Below, one piece after another: positions 1 to 13,506 of a stretch of DNA of 64,000 nt (its first letter is position 1; every line of letters starts with the position of its first letter). Below the pieces are notes generated by a model. It was not told the origin of the DNA, searched no databases, and saw only the letters and a program-made list of their open reading frames with translations. The position numbers and the translations under genes were made by a program. Origin of the DNA: Anseranas semipalmata (Eukaryota; Chordata; Aves; Anseriformes; Anseranatidae); contig VXAA01004224.1 of the NCBI GenBank assembly GCA_013399115.1, forward strand, positions 274,013 through 338,012, read 5' to 3'.

Positions 1-3000
1 TTGTGTTTCTGGGATTTGTAAGTGTAATTGATGTTTTCAAGAAAATGAAAGGACATGGTTAACAATTATTCTTTTATTTTCCACCTCTTTAGAAAAAGGA
101 CCAGTCTCCAGTTACTCTTGTTAAGTTAGATATTTACATATTCTATACCTCATAATAGATGGTTTCATATTGCATGTGATAGCAGGAAAGTAATCAAATA
201 GAGGTAACAAAAGAGAATAGCTAATTATATGCATTGCCATTGTTTTCCTAATAAATTGCAAATTATTTACTAAGAGGTTTACACCAAAAAGCACAGGAAG
301 TCTACCACTTGAACAAAGACAAAACAACACTGTATGTTCACCTGTGAATACAGTAAAATTACATCGCTGGTATCAATTACATGATCTTAGACATAACTGA
401 TACTCTCCTTGTTCATTCAACTGATAGAGCTTCAGACTACCTTAATTAACATAATACAAGTTAAAAGTATAATGCTTTTTCCTCATGAGAAAGTAACAAG
501 CTAAACCTAATCTGAAAAAAAAAAAAAAGGAAATCACAACTTCAAAAAATCCACTTGTAGTCTCAAGCTGCTGAGACTCAAATGGGTGTGTTACATAAAT
601 ATTATATGTATTTTTACACACAGGTTAGAGTATGTTATACTGCATATGCTATGTATACACAAACAAAATGCTTATGGATGCATGTAAAAATAGACAAGTG
701 TACACTATCATACAAAATGTGTTTGATTTTCCTACTCTATCTTAAGTGTATGCTATACCACAGTCATTTTGCAAACAATCATTTTAATCTGTAAATCCCA
801 GTAAATTACCAGAGGTTAGTGCGATATGACTTTAAATTCTTCTGCTTTGCTATAGAAAATTATTTCCACTTAGCTGAGTATCAATGATCTATTCATTGTA
901 AGATGCAGTAGGGTTACAATCAGCTTTGCATTAAGCCTGCAGTGGATGAGCACTTTCAGATAAAAATGATAATAACCTTTACATGAAGAAAGATAAAGCA
1001 GCTCAGCCAAATATACAATATATATTATTGAAAGAGGTTCTAAACTGACATAGACATTATTAAACAATAACAAGATCTCAGAGAATTTTTCACAAATCTT
1101 CTGATATCTTGGGCTCTCCAAGCTACTTGATGAGAGCAGCTGCAGGGAAGAAACGGTATCAAAACAAAGAAACTGAAACAGACCAAAAGCAATCTTCTGC
1201 TTTGCTTACAAATAAAAATAAATAAAAAAGCAATGTGTCAAGACAAAATTGATAATCATTGGCAAAGGAAATAGCATATTAAAGTTTCCCAAACACATTT
1301 ATCTTCAACTACCATATACTACCTTTATTTGTTGAAAGTAAAGTTGGAGACCATTTGTTACAGAAAACGTAAAGATTGTCACTTGGCCAATCTTTTTTTG
1401 CATTTTTTTCAAGTGGTGGCATGACTACATTACCATGGATCAGACTATACAGAACAAAAAAGAAATCCCAAACCCAGAAAATATACTGATAAGTTTTTAA
1501 AATAATTCCAGAAGAGTAGAGATAAAATTTTGATTGTAACACTGTGTGTCTTCCCAGCATGGTTCTGTTTTTCAGGCTGCAGAAGTTCTTGCAGCCCCTC
1601 TTGTTTCACCCCAACTGCTTGCTACCAGAAATTCCAGATGTCTTATGCCATGAATTTTAAGTGGAGAATGCTCTTCACATTTTCACCACTGCTTGTAAAT
1701 TCTTGAAAATTCAACCTAGCAAAATACAGGCCAGAATCACCCCCTGACAGGTCCAATTAAAAAAAAATAAAAATGCCACAATAGGGAAGTCAGGGGGAAA
1801 AAACAATATTTTACCTTGTAAAGTTAGAGCAGATTCAGCTACTAGTAACTCATCTATGACATTTTATGTACGTGAGGGTACATGGACATCTGAAATGCTC
1901 TACCATTCAACTATGTCAATCCCATCTTTGACGTTCCATAGGGAACAGAGAAGAGGAGAAAGCTGCAGAAGCAACTGTGAAACCATGAAGTCATCATTTT
2001 GTCAAAACGTGAAGATTGGTTTGGCTTTATCTACTTTTCTGTCATCCCCTAGAACCTTTGCAGAAAACAGAACATTTCAGCACTCCCTTTTCACAGTGTA
2101 AAATCCCAGTCCACAGATTGCAGCAAGGAAAGTTCCCCAACGTTTCAGAAGGGCGAAACCTCACCTCACCCCAGAAATAATGCAGCAGCAGTGGCCCACT
2201 CCTGCAGCCTCCTTACGTGGTTCCCCATCTCTTATAAGAATTGAGGCATTGACACTGGACCATGTATCTACAGGCAGACAAGTAACGTGACCAAGCTTTC
2301 TTGTACATTGAAAACTGTGTGCACTGCACTGTATGTCCAGACTTGTGCAGCCTTGCAAGCCTTTCCAGTGAAGGGATCACTCTACTTTTGTCACAATTTA
2401 GTGTTCTCCACTGGTGGTGCCAACATTTCCTCCCGTTACTGCATTAAACTACAGATGGAAATTTAGCTAGATTTTGTGTGCTGCGCTACCCCTAGCCATT
2501 ATCAGTTTAGGATCACTCTTTAAAGTAAATGAAGCCTCAGTTAGCTGCTCTTGCTCAGGGCATGTCCACATTTTCCAGCTTCTTACAAGGACAGCAGTCA
2601 CCCAGTAGGGAATGAGATGATCAAGTCCTGCTGTGTATGAAGCATTTTGACATGTGCAAGATTTCTAAGACTGGCTTAAATAGTACTATCACTAAATATT
2701 CTTTCCCTTTAAAAGGAATCCTTCCAGTATGCTAAGATACTGGCCTCCCCCAGCACCTGTTGCAAGCTATTGCAATTCTCTTCCAAGGACTAAACAGAAT
2801 CTACTCCCAAATAGTACAAATACAGGTGTCAAACGCAGTGTGAATGGCTTACAAGGCATCAATCCACATAGAGGAACTGTACCTGCACCTTTATAAGTGT
2901 CTGAGGCATCATATTACAACCTTTAAAAGAAGAACTGCTCTCTTAATCCCTGAAATTTAATTGCAGTAGGTAGCTTAGGAACTTCTCTCCTCCCATAAAC

Positions 3001-5095
3001 AGAAAAATAGAAACACAGATCCTTCCCAATGTTTGTTTAGATGATATCCAATGTTAATGTCACTTGTTACGTCTTTTTATTGTGCTTTTGACATTGAAAT
3101 GTTTAATATTAATGCCACTGCAGTACTGCTATCACATATACATAGAGCACCTTTCAACAATGTCCATGTGCTCCCTTAACCCTCTGACAAAGGTGTTATA
3201 AAGCAGTGGATGATAGGCTTTAAAAAAAAAAGCCACCATCAAAAACCACACACAGGAAAGACTGCTTACTTGGTGTTGCTAAAGAATGAGTCTAAAAGAC
3301 GTTTACTCCAGCCCAACATTTCTTCCAGCTATGTACATTCACAGTACTCTGGAGAGTTTAGGTCTCCCAGTGAACTTTTAAATTTCTGCTGTTATTACAT
3401 TAAATCATAAAATGAGTGAAACTTTTAGTAGTTATCCTCATTTTGAGATGCTGTGGTATGTTCTGCTCTCATAGGCAGACACTGTGCAGGTAATACACTG
3501 CCATGGGATCCTAGATCTGATAACGTTTATCATGGCTCTGAGATAGATTCTTTGCAGGATCTATAGTCCTTTTTTGCTCTTCGATGTCCCTCTTTCCCTT
3601 TGTTCTCTGAACATATTACCATGTTTAAGAGAACAATTCATTGTCTTTCAAGGTTTAGGTATAAAATTATGATGTCTGTCAACAACTGAATACAATGCTT
3701 TGGTCTTTGGACACACACACAGAATCCTTACAGCCATTCATCCTGAATATTGTCTATCATTAAAATTTAAAGCTCCTTTGGAAAAAAGTGTGCCATAAGA
3801 TACTGTGACAACTCACATTTGATTAACCCCTTGAGTAGCACAGGATATTACTAATCTCATTAGATTAAAGAAAGGGAGAAGTATGTTGTTTGTAGATACA
3901 GCTTTATTGCAGGAGATCTCTCTCTGACAAGTGGACAATTAATTCCAGAAGGACTGATTGGGCATAGCAGTTGATCACTCATTTCCTTCCTGGAGGAAAA
4001 GAAAATCATTTTCACAAAAGAATTGGTTATGGTGGTGGTATGTGCTTTTCGCTCCAGCTTCCCAATTAAAAAAAAAAAATAGGCAGCAATAATTTGTAAT
4101 CTTATTATCTTTTATTTCCTTGAATTTTCCCCTTCCCTTTGCATGTTCTCCTTTCAAACCATGGACAAGCATTGAGTCAGCCCTGAGTTAAACTGATTTC
4201 ACACAGATTGTAGACCATTCATGAGAGTTGGGTACTTGCTATTTAAAGTAGACATCAATACAAGTACTCTGGTATGACGATAAAGGATATCTGATCTTTT
4301 TAAATGTTCCATGTCTCAGGAACTGGCCACATGTTGTCATACAGGCTACATGTATGTTCAGGGCCCATTTTAAAAAGTAGTGATGTTAACAATTTTGGCA
4401 AACACCAGTGTCAATCAAGCCATAATAGTAATATTTGTTTTAATATACATTATTGGCAATTACAGCAAGAAGCACCATAACAGCTAGCCATTATACATCT
4501 TCTCTTTCCCTACAACTCTTGGAAATAAAGAATGAAGTGGTACAATCACTAACTTTCTTGCACAGAATCTTTCACAAACCCAGCAAGATTAACTATCTAA
4601 TAATTATCTAAAGCAGATCATTCAGGTTTTTCCAAGTATACCTAGGAGATGTGCACTGAATTATCATGCACGCTGATGACATTTCAGAATTCCTTCTTTG
4701 ACTTCTCTCTGCTCCTGTGTCTGGTCCTTTGGGAAGGATCCACCTCCACCAACAAGAACAGCTACGTTGCTTGTGAAGGGTAACACCAGGACAGCAGTAC
4801 CTGTGCTCTAAAATGCTGCACAGCTTCAAATTTTCCTGGCAAAACCTCCTTGCCAAAAGCTTATCTTTTTTTTTTCCCTCTCCACGAGGTTGCCCTCCCC
4901 TCCCCCAGCTGTTGCCATCCAGAAGTGATATTTGGTGATTTTAATAGATAATTCAATAGGAACACCAGCTCTATGCTTGGGTTTGGTCAAAAAAGCCAAA
5001 GGAAACATTCCAAATTAATAATGAGAATGGATAACACATCAGTGAACACCATTAAGTTATGGTAGAAGACTAAGTTTTGCCCTTGCTTTTAATAC

Positions 5096-5335
5096 AGAGC
5101 ACGGTTCTGGTCCCCGCAGCTTAGAAAGGATACAACGGAAACGGAAAATACTCAGAGAGCAACATAATTGTAAAGACAGGCTTCTCTACAAGGAACAACT
5201 CTGCAGCACTGAAAAGAGGCAACTGAGGGAGGACACGAGCAGCGTGGATAGAGTGGGCAGGGATCAACTGCTCATGGTCTCTTCTAATACGGGGGCTATG
5301 AGGAATTCAAATGAAGCTAAAGGACACTGCCATAG
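5096..5335 (+). mobile_element. Ancient CR1-type LINE fragment (ORF2 C-terminal part)
   Basis: The plus strand follows the order of old amniote CR1 elements: a GGTTCTGGTCCCCGCA start, a degenerate 'AAAGGATA...GGAAA' segment, then GAAAAGAGGCAACTGAGGGAGG (the KRRL-RGD region) and a CTCTTCTAATACGGGGGCTA stretch corresponding to the 'SNTRTRG' region, then AAATGAAGCTAAAGG. No frame is open throughout. The level of decay suggests insertion well before the avian CR1 tails elsewhere in the window. Identification rests on my memory of the consensus; limits are approximate. Confidence 0.6.
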
Positions 5336-5955
5336 CAATTATTAGGCAACGATAAGGCTGTAATAAGCAACTTGCCAAAATCCATCATTCTCTTTGTGCA
5401 ACTGCAGGGAAAGAAACAACAATAGTGGAGTCCTGACAGACAGATATTAGTATCTTTAGAAAAAACTAAAAGCCTGAAACACAGCAAGGCATACTACACT
5501 GTATGCCACAGGCTTTTGTATTTGTCTTTTACCTGGGATATTTAAGAGCTTGTTTGTACTTGTCTCAAATGCCAAGAGACTGTCAAGAGAGGCAATAAAA
5601 TTCACTTTCGCTGTATCACATCCAGTGACCATTTTTGGAGTTTCAAGGCCAAGCTCTGTTTTCTCCGATGCCTCTGGCTGGATGAGCGAACGGGAAAAGA
5701 TGGGCGACCTGTGTTTCTGTACTGGCAAATGAAAGAGTGCTGCGCACTAACGGCTGGTCCACAGGCCACATGGCAACAACTGTCTCAGTCCCACTGCTTA
5801 GGTCTACACAACAAGGCATGAATTTACACCAGATTTGTCTAGGTCAGCCATAATTGGAAAGGCTGAAACAAAACCAGGCAGTGATCTAACAAATGATCAA
5901 TATGGACTATCACGAACGCAGTGCTGGGGCTCACACTCTGGCTTTTCTTTACCAA

Positions 5956-6032
5956 GTCCCTGCCCATGGCAGGGGGGTTGGAATTAGATGATCTTTAAGG
6001 TCCCTTCCAACCCAACCCATTCTATGATTCTA
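5956..6032 (+). mobile_element. CR1 LINE 3' end, severely 5'-truncated
   Basis: Contains CCCTGCCCATGGCAGGGGGG, TTGGAATTAGATGATCTTTA and CCCTTCCAACCCAACCCATT, ending in TCTATGATTCTA, the hallmark avian CR1 3' terminus. Only the last ~80 bases are present, as usual for 5'-truncated CR1 insertions. Confidence 0.92.
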
Positions 6033-6467
6033 CCCGACAGTACAGCTTAGAAAGTCTGTGGCTTTGTAAGAATCCAAGTCACTGCTTCTGTTTGCAAATC
6101 ATTTTGTGTGTTCCTCTTCTAGAGACAACCTAGCAAAATAATTCTCAATTCATGGGTAAAAGGCAACAGCAGAGTGTGTGCAGTAATTGAACAGTGCTAA
6201 AGAATGGACTGTCAAGCAGTCTTCATGTACACTGTTCACTAAAGCTTTCTAAAATCATTTTCAGTGCTTAAGAAAATGAGTCTGCTGAAGTAATGATACT
6301 TCAGACCAGAAACATATATATCATTATCACAGATTACATCTGAGATTTCAAAACAGTAAAAAAAAAAAAAAAATTATAAAGATATATTTAAAAAAAAATT
6401 ACATATGTTTGAAAAAGTCTCCACTGGGTTGAAGGAAATGAATACTTGGGCACAGGCTTTGTTCTCC

Positions 6468-6503
6468 TGTCAGACATTTCCCAGAATGTCAGACATTTCC
6501 CAG
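6468..6503. repeat. 17-bp tandem duplication
   Basis: TGTCAGACATTTCCCAG occurs at 6468-6484 and again, identically, at 6487-6503, separated by AA. Probably a recent small slippage duplication. Confidence 0.9.
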
Positions 6504-6894
6504 GAACAAAGGCTTCATAACCTACAGCATTTTCATTTTTTTCTGTTATAAACCAAAATAATAATCAAAAAAAACATTGTGTTAGAGAAGCGCTTAAATT
6601 TGTCACATCCTAGGATGCAGAATATTCTTCTCCTGCTGCAATTGTTGATGCAATAAATAAATTAAATGAAAAAATAATAAGCAGTGCCAATACTGAATTC
6701 ACCATAATACCGTAAGTAGAGAAAACTCCACTGATAAAGCTTCATCTATTTCATTCATGAAAACACTTGAAGCCTTAGACTGATGATTTCGGCCTTACAG
6801 GATCATGTTCTTGCTTAGTAACTCCATTACTCTCGTAATTACACCTTGCTGTGACTGATAAAGACCTTTTACCACAGAGTCTGAGATGCCCAAC

Positions 6895-7030
6895 AGAGTC
6901 ACAGAACACTTAGGCTGGAAGGAACCTCTGGAAATCAGGTAGTCAAATACTTTTTTCAAAGTAAGGCTAATATCAAAGTAATTTCAAGCTGCTCAGGACC
7001 TTGTCCAACTGAGTTCTGTGTCCCTGAATT
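6895..7030 (-). mobile_element. CR1 LINE 3' end, antisense, diverged
   Basis: Begins AGAGTCACAGAACACTTAGG then CTGGAAGGAACCTCTGGAAA, the reverse complement of the CR1 3' terminus. It continues through TTTCAAGCTGCTCAGGACCT and TGTCCAACTGAGTTCTGTG, the complement of the region upstream of the 3' end. It is more diverged than the copies at 27.4 or 55.1 kb, so probably older. Confidence 0.75.
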
Positions 7031-8620
7031 TCAGTTCAGCAGAGCCCAAACTTCTCAAAACCAGAAAATATGAAGAGAAGACATCACCACTGCCATCGTA
7101 AAGTTGCCTTGTTGAAGCTGCCAAGAGCCACCAAGAGTTTTCCACATTCCAGGTAGAATGCCTGGGCTCCCTTCAAAGGGCGGAAGGCTTCATTAGGGCA
7201 ACCTGGCAGAGCTGTAAAACCAGTGTGAGCTGATGATATGCCAGTGGAATGGCAGGCTGTGTATGATACAATGAAGGGGGACAAGTGTTAGCAAGAGACG
7301 GTGACAATTTATTTTGGCACAGAATCCTTTTGCTACAGTGAATTGTCTGCAAGTAGATGGCAGATAAGGATGGGTTGAGTGTTTGATGATAGGATCAATG
7401 AAAGTAGAGTAGTAAACTGAATCCTCTCCAAAGGGACCGTAAAACAGCACTAAGGAGTTGTAAAATTTAGTGGTGTTGCCATAGAGCAGGCTTAGCATTT
7501 GAATGGTTGGTGGGGTGGTTTTTGATAACTTGCCCAAACACAAGTAGTGCCAAAGCAAAGAGGGTTTAAGGACCTCCTACTTGCATTCTTTCTTGGGCAA
7601 CCTGACCCCCTGTGCAGAGTCCCAGCAGAAGGTACCTACTTGCAACCCGATTGTGGTATGCTGCCAAACAGAGGACTTGCACCTACGTTAAAGTCCATCT
7701 CCTGACTTCTTGGATTCGTTGTTTTATCTAGAGGTCCCCTTAGAGTCTCGTTCATGTGAGGGAATAAAAGGGGCTGTTCAGCTCTAAGGAAAAGGCAGGT
7801 TATTCTCTCCTCTCCTTCCACCCCCTCCCCAGGGAGAGAGAACAGGTCATAGATGATGTCTCCTACGGGCACAGGGCTCACTGACGTCCAGCTTACTTTT
7901 ACAAGGGAGTGGAGGTAGGGGGATAACACAGCCCTTGCTGTCCCAAAATATGCCTCTGTCTTACCTCCAGCCATTGTTACTTTCCAGAATACCATTCTGA
8001 ACCACCGCTCTCCCTTCCTGTTTCTACCTGAGTTCTTATAGTTCTTTTCCACAACTCAACGTCCTCTTTCACACTCTCTCTTCACAGAAACCATTACGTT
8101 CCTCATTCATTTATTTTTACTCTAAATGTTGCCTGAAAGGCTATATGATATTCAAATTATGTTTTACATTAAAATACATCCTAGATCTGTATTTTAAATT
8201 AAATAATAACCAATCCCTTCAAATCTGAATCCTCAGGAAGACATACTGCAACCATATGCCTATAGATACTTCCCTGATTTTCAGCAAAGGTAGATTTCAA
8301 ATTCACAATATCTCAATGTAATGCAGATTCTAGACAACAACAAACAAAGTGACAACAGCAAAAAAACAGTGATGGAATCTGCATACTTCAAGAAATGCTA
8401 TGGGGTCTGTCCCCCACCCTCTTCCCTGGAGGCTGTATCTGAGAAATTTCTTGCTCAAATGATCCCAAGTTTTTACCATCTCATCACCTTCTATAGCATC
8501 CTACAGTTTCACAGTAATCCAAATCAGCACAAAGGTCTTAGAGACCTTATCCTGCAGGAAGATGAACCCCAGGGTTTTGGTCCCTCTATCATCTCAGGAC
8601 CTGGCCAGGCACTCCGCAGG

Positions 8621-8645
8621 GCCCATCTGCGTACAGCAGATGGGC
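8621..8645. repeat. Perfect 10-bp hairpin
   Basis: Arms GCCCATCTGC and GCAGATGGGC flank a 5-base loop (GTACA). It sits in a locally GC-richer stretch of intron 20. It is too short for a microRNA precursor, and no function can be assigned. Confidence 0.85.
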
Positions 8646-10645
8646 TTCCTTGCAAAGGAAACAAAAGCACGAGGGAGGGGGCTGCCACACATCCTACTTG
8701 TGCCCTGATATGCCCTAGACAGGCTGCAACCAAGGCATATACCTCTCCTAAGGCTCTCAGATGTATTCCCAGGTTTCCCAGTCTAGAAACAGTCTTAGAA
8801 AACTTGGATTTTAAACTCATAGGTCTTCTTAAACTTAACTGTGGCAGAGTTAGTGCTTTACTTTGCTCTAATACACATTAAGCCTTTAGCAGAGTCGAAA
8901 TACAGGAGCATTCTTAATTACTTATTTTTAAATGTGTGACAGATATGCAACAATTTGAATGTCTAGACTATAATTTACATAAATACATTTTAAACCAAAA
9001 CATTTAAAAATTATTTATTTCCTGCTTCTATGCTTAAGTGCTTTGCTGGATTGGGGCCAGACTGCAGGATCGAGCCGAAGGTGCATAAATCAATCCTTCA
9101 AAGAAATATAATGTTCATAAAGACTGTATTTGGTTGAGCAAATTTAGAAGAATGAAACCAACTATGAAGAGAAATTAGATTGGCTGAAAATTAATAAAGC
9201 ACAGCTGGAATTATTCGATTCATCCATATTTGTTGCTTAAATGGCTCTAGGGCTAAGTCTTGCTGAAAGAAGATACTTCAAGACTCAGGGGTCAATTGCT
9301 TTTGGAGACAAATTGACCTACAGAAATACACTTGTCTAATTTGGTTCTTGCAGTGGGGCAAGTCTAGAGAAATATATAACCAAAAAACCAATTTAGATTC
9401 CAGTGAGCAGATATCAGAGGTCAAGCTTAAGGTTCCCATAATTTTACATACATACGCTGAAAGATTAATAACTTTTCAAGCTACTGAGTTTCTTTGCTAA
9501 AAGCAAAGGCTTACAGATAACATCTGAGAAAGAAACAACATATGTGCTTATTTCACATTCTCTTGGCTAAATACCATACAGCCAGTTCATTGCTTGTTGT
9601 TGTGGCCAGCCCTGCAGAATTTCATACAATTTGGTCATACTCAGGGAGTGCAAGTAACACTATTGCTGGCTCAGCTCCTAGAAGAAAGCATGTTCAGATC
9701 TCACTATCATTAATCTTGAAACTAATTTTATGTGGCAGTTCAAATATTACACTTTTAGTTAACTGGTCTCAACTATTATTGGTTATACTCAGAGACCCAT
9801 AACCTGCCATATAGTTATTATGTAACTTGCAACGGGGCTTTCTGAATATGCTTATCCATTTTAAATATGTTTTTCTCCTAAACAGATTTTGTATGTTCAA
9901 ACATTGGTATCATTTCCTATTCAAAATTAGGAATGTACTTTACAAAATAGCAGCAAAATGGACCAGTAGTAAAATACAAAAATATACTGTAGAGTACAAA
10001 ATTATTTTAGATATACACAAGCCCTGAAACTGGCAATGACCTTCCAAGAAATCTACAAAACTTAAATGTGGAAGTTACTTGGGCATGTAGCTAAAATTTC
10101 ACTCTCAGTGAATACTGCCTTTGAAAGATACAACATTTTTTACCTTAAACTTACAGTCTTCCAAATTCAGTCACAGTAAAAATAACATTTCCATTTGGAT
10201 AATTTATAAGGAGTGAAAATGAAAACATAAATGCACGTTTTTCACTGGAAATTATCAGAAATCTACCACTGTATCACTGATAAATGTATACAAAACAGAT
10301 ACTGTTGTATGCAGAAAAATACTTTAATGACTCCAAAAGTTTTTCATATTTTTTTTTCCTTTCACTATTTCCAGGATCAATTGAATTTATAAATAAATGA
10401 TTTTTCAACTAATATGTAAATCATGACTGGCATTACCCTCACAAAACTTACAAGGCAGTTAAAGGCACACCCTTTTGTTTGGAGTTGTTTTCAAACACAT
10501 TAGTGGTCAGAAGGAGAGAATGTATGACTACATAATAAATCTTTATAGTCCTCTTTTCTTAGAATCATACAGGTTTTGGATGTTTTTTGGATGTTTTTCT
10601 TAAATCGTGGAACTAACAATATTTCATAAAAGCATATCATAATAG

Positions 10646-10680
10646 AAAGTCACACGGGAGATGTATCGTCCTGTGACTTT
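10646..10680. repeat. Imperfect hairpin
   Basis: AAAGTCACA (10646-10654) is complementary to TGTGACTTT (10672-10680). A GG/CC extension follows one bulged base. It lies about 410 bp downstream of exon 20 in gene order. Probably incidental. Confidence 0.6.
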
Positions 10681-11093
10681 CAACCTGCAAAGGCCCAAGA
10701 GTGGAAAAACCACGTGATCCAAACATGAGGAGGAGAATAATTTTACTGCCAGACCCCACCTTTTTGTAAACAGTAATCCATTCTTTATTTCTTAAGCGAT
10801 TAAGAAACTATATCTCCTCACAGCTATTAAGAGATCCTAAGAACTGGGGTAAATTTTTAAAATAAGCAAATTCTCTTTAAATAAAAGACGACTGAAACTC
10901 TAGGTGAGTAATTCTAAGACAAGCTTATTCCACTAAAGGTCTGAACACACTCGAAGTTGAAAGATTACCTTATCACACAGTATAACATAATTTTCATGAT
11001 ATGGAAAGTTTAGACCCCATGAATCAGTATTACTTCTGCACTTAAAGGCTTCTGGCTAGCTCCGTTCTACAAGTAAAGCATTGGTGAATTTAC

Positions 11094-11192
11094 CTGTACA
11101 GTCCTCTGAGTGCCATCAATGGTGACAGACAACAAGGGTGAAGCCAGGTTCCACTCGCTGGTCACGTTTAGTTTCATCCCATCAACTTCCAC
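11094..11192 (-). CDS. PCCA: PCCA coding exon equivalent to human exon 20 (BT domain)
   Basis: Second visible exon of propionyl-CoA carboxylase alpha, 37.5 kb downstream of exon 19 in gene order. On the minus strand the acceptor CAACAG is followed by 33 complete codons ending at CAG|GTAAAT. The peptide starts [19 protein letters not shown] and ends DGTQRTVQ. It matches human residues 583-615 at 29 of 33 positions (as recalled), with only M/S, E/T, T/S and I/V differences. Both flanking introns are phase 0, as in human, and the 99-bp length is the same. It continues directly from the reading frame of exon 19 and codes for beta strands of the biotin-transfer domain that contacts the beta subunit core. 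The acceptor has a weaker pyrimidine tract than exon 19. The next exon (human exon 21, 54 bp, starting at the Cys after TVQ) was not seen at lower coordinates. Confidence 0.97.
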
Positions 11193-13477
11193 CTGTTGTG
11201 ACACCAAACAAGGCTGTTACTATGAAGACAGACAGAAAACTGATCTCAAGTTCATTACTGCATACAAAGCAGCGACCATTTTAAAACAGATGGCTCCCAA
11301 ACAACCTGTCATGTTTACTGCTTCTGCCATAAAAGACAGGGTCCAACAACAGAGTCTTCTAGCTATCTCTGGGGAGAGGTGAAGGACCTGTGAACAGCTG
11401 CCTCTGACTAGCAAGGTTTCAAGTGATTTCCAGCAAGTAACAAACAGCCATCCAACTTTTAAACCTATCTGGACATGCTACATTTACTGCAATTAGACAA
11501 GTAATGCATATAAATTCCAGTGACACCTTGCAACCCACACAACAGGGCTTGCATATAATATTCTCTCCAAGGACCAAGGAAGAACTTTTCCTATGCTTCT
11601 AATGAAGGGTTTTGCATTGTTATCTTAATTAATATGAGGCAGTAATTAATTCTTCAGTGTTTTGCCTCAAAGTCCAGAAAAACTTTGCAAATTCTGTCAT
11701 GTTTTCTCTCAACATACAGTTGATCAGAGGAACACAATTTCTGACTTGAATGCCAATATGGCTATCCAGATAGAAATTCCAAAAAGACAACAAAATCATC
11801 CCAATATTTCCACAAGAATATTTCTGTGTGAAAATTCCTGAGTTCTGAAGGAAGTATAGGCACAGTTGTGTATCGCAGAGAAGGTGTAATGACACTTCTG
11901 TTATTCTTCCACTGTATAATACATACATCACACATTCAACATTATAAAAGCCTCAGAGGAAGGGCTGGATTATGAAAAAAAATACTGCCATACGCAGAAT
12001 AATATAATTACCAATTAATATTTGTGGCGTGTTTTGAATACTCATCATGCTATCAAAGGTTGGTAAATAAGATTTCATTTAGAAGCTTTACTATAAACAC
12101 AAGAAAAAATACGGTTGGCTGATTTCAGTCCTCTCTCAAAATCTCCAAAATATTTTCAATCAGTAAATTACAGACAATATTGATAATGACATAAATATTG
12201 CATACATTCGCAGCAAACTAGAAGGAAATTACTGCATCTGGAATAAAAGCTGAGCCCATATTTTGTGAAATAAAACTTACAAAACCTGCTCTTTTAGATC
12301 TCATACTAATCATTATTTCGTCTTATAATGAGAACAGGCAACTGTAATCTCAGTGTGACTTAAAAGAAATCCATAGCAGACAAGTGCAGAGGAGCAATGT
12401 GTAATTTGATAATTTTTTCCAGTTAAGGAAAAAAAATCTCTGGCTTAAAAGCCCTCTAATTTTATAGACTTCAGTTTAGAACACAAAATCTGTCTTTTAG
12501 TGATGAAATCTACTCAATTTCCAGAGGTTTTAGCTAAAAATAAAGTTACATGTATAGAACATGAAGAAAAACAAGTCATTTATAATGGTTCAGCAATAGG
12601 CCAGATTAGCTGGCATACTTCAGGTACTTTACACTGCTCCAGTGATGCAAAACAGCCATAAACCTGGCTTGAGTTAAACCAGACCTGCAGCTGGTTTGCA
12701 TTGCCAGAGCATGGAAAAGCAGCTGGAACATACCAGCGAGTCCAGCCCACTGGATCCAGCAAACCTGAATCAGCAAATACTGCCTTTATTGAGAACAGCA
12801 GAAACATCTGAAAAAAGCTGGAGAAAAGCAAATCTGGTGCTCTGTCTCAGCTCTCTTTGATTAGCAATTGTTAAGGCAATTATTAAAAAAAAGCTCCTTG
12901 TTATAATGGCAGTAACAGATAAAGACCATCTGCATTGGAACCTGGGCCTGAAAACATCATTTGCCATGTTTCTCCATGGGAGATGCTATAAAAGCATAGC
13001 ACACTATTGGCATCCAAAAAAGTTCAGCTGTACACCATGCTTTTTGCACTGCAGCATTTACACATGGCCTCATAGAAAAGCTATAGCTGATATCTATAAT
13101 CCTACTGAAGGGTGTTCCAGTGGCAGGATATAACTCAGTATCTCAACACCAAACTCAATTTAATCATTAGCTCTTTTGTCGCTGTACAGAACAAAAGAAA
13201 AGGAAACCAAGTATGTCACAGCGGTAAATGACTTGCTTAAAATTCTTCACAAGGATTACCCAAGTCTATACAAGTCTTGCCACCATTGATTCCAGAATAC
13301 TTTAGTATCAAAGAATTTCTGGTAGAAACCACCCTGAAACAAAAGATGTTAGCGGTTAAAGCCCACGGCAGGTCTAAACAAACCATGGCATTCTAGGAAA
13401 ACTATGGTTGCTTATGTGGAATAGGAAAACCAGCAGACAACATATTACCTTTAGTATATTTTCTCCATTCAAGAAAG

Positions 13478-13506
13478 AATAAAGAGCCAGAAAAAAAAAA
13501 AAAAAA
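13478..13506 (+). repeat. AATAAA followed by A16 tract
   Basis: AATAAA at 13478-13483 is followed 7 bases later by 16 A residues. This arrangement can mark the 3' end of a retroposed transcript. I could not find target-site duplications or identify a parent sequence upstream, so it may be chance. Confidence 0.4.

Larger units (their letters stand above)
1..11093 (-). other. PCCA: PCCA intron 20, 5' part (non-coding)
   Basis: Everything below exon 20 in coordinates is downstream in the gene and reads as intron. It starts (minus strand) with the donor GTAAATTC at 11093. Contents I can name are an ancient CR1 relic at about 5.1 kb, a CR1 3' tail at 5.96-6.03 kb, an antisense CR1 tail at 6.9-7.03 kb, a 17-bp tandem duplication at 6.47 kb, a 10-bp-arm hairpin at 8.62 kb and poly(A) runs (A17 near 6.36 kb). 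The 7.1-8.9 kb stretch is less AT-rich and has longer chance open frames on both strands. In 1-5095 I see only unique AT-rich sequence with short A runs. I looked for an exon encoding the CLSREAGGN-type peptide of human exon 21 and did not find it. Confidence 0.85.

Noticed and set aside
7636..8052. GTAAGA donor-like site after ATGGCTGGAG on the minus strand, considered as PCCA exon 21
   Set aside because: The encoded peptide does not match the expected CLSREAGGN-type sequence or 54-bp length.
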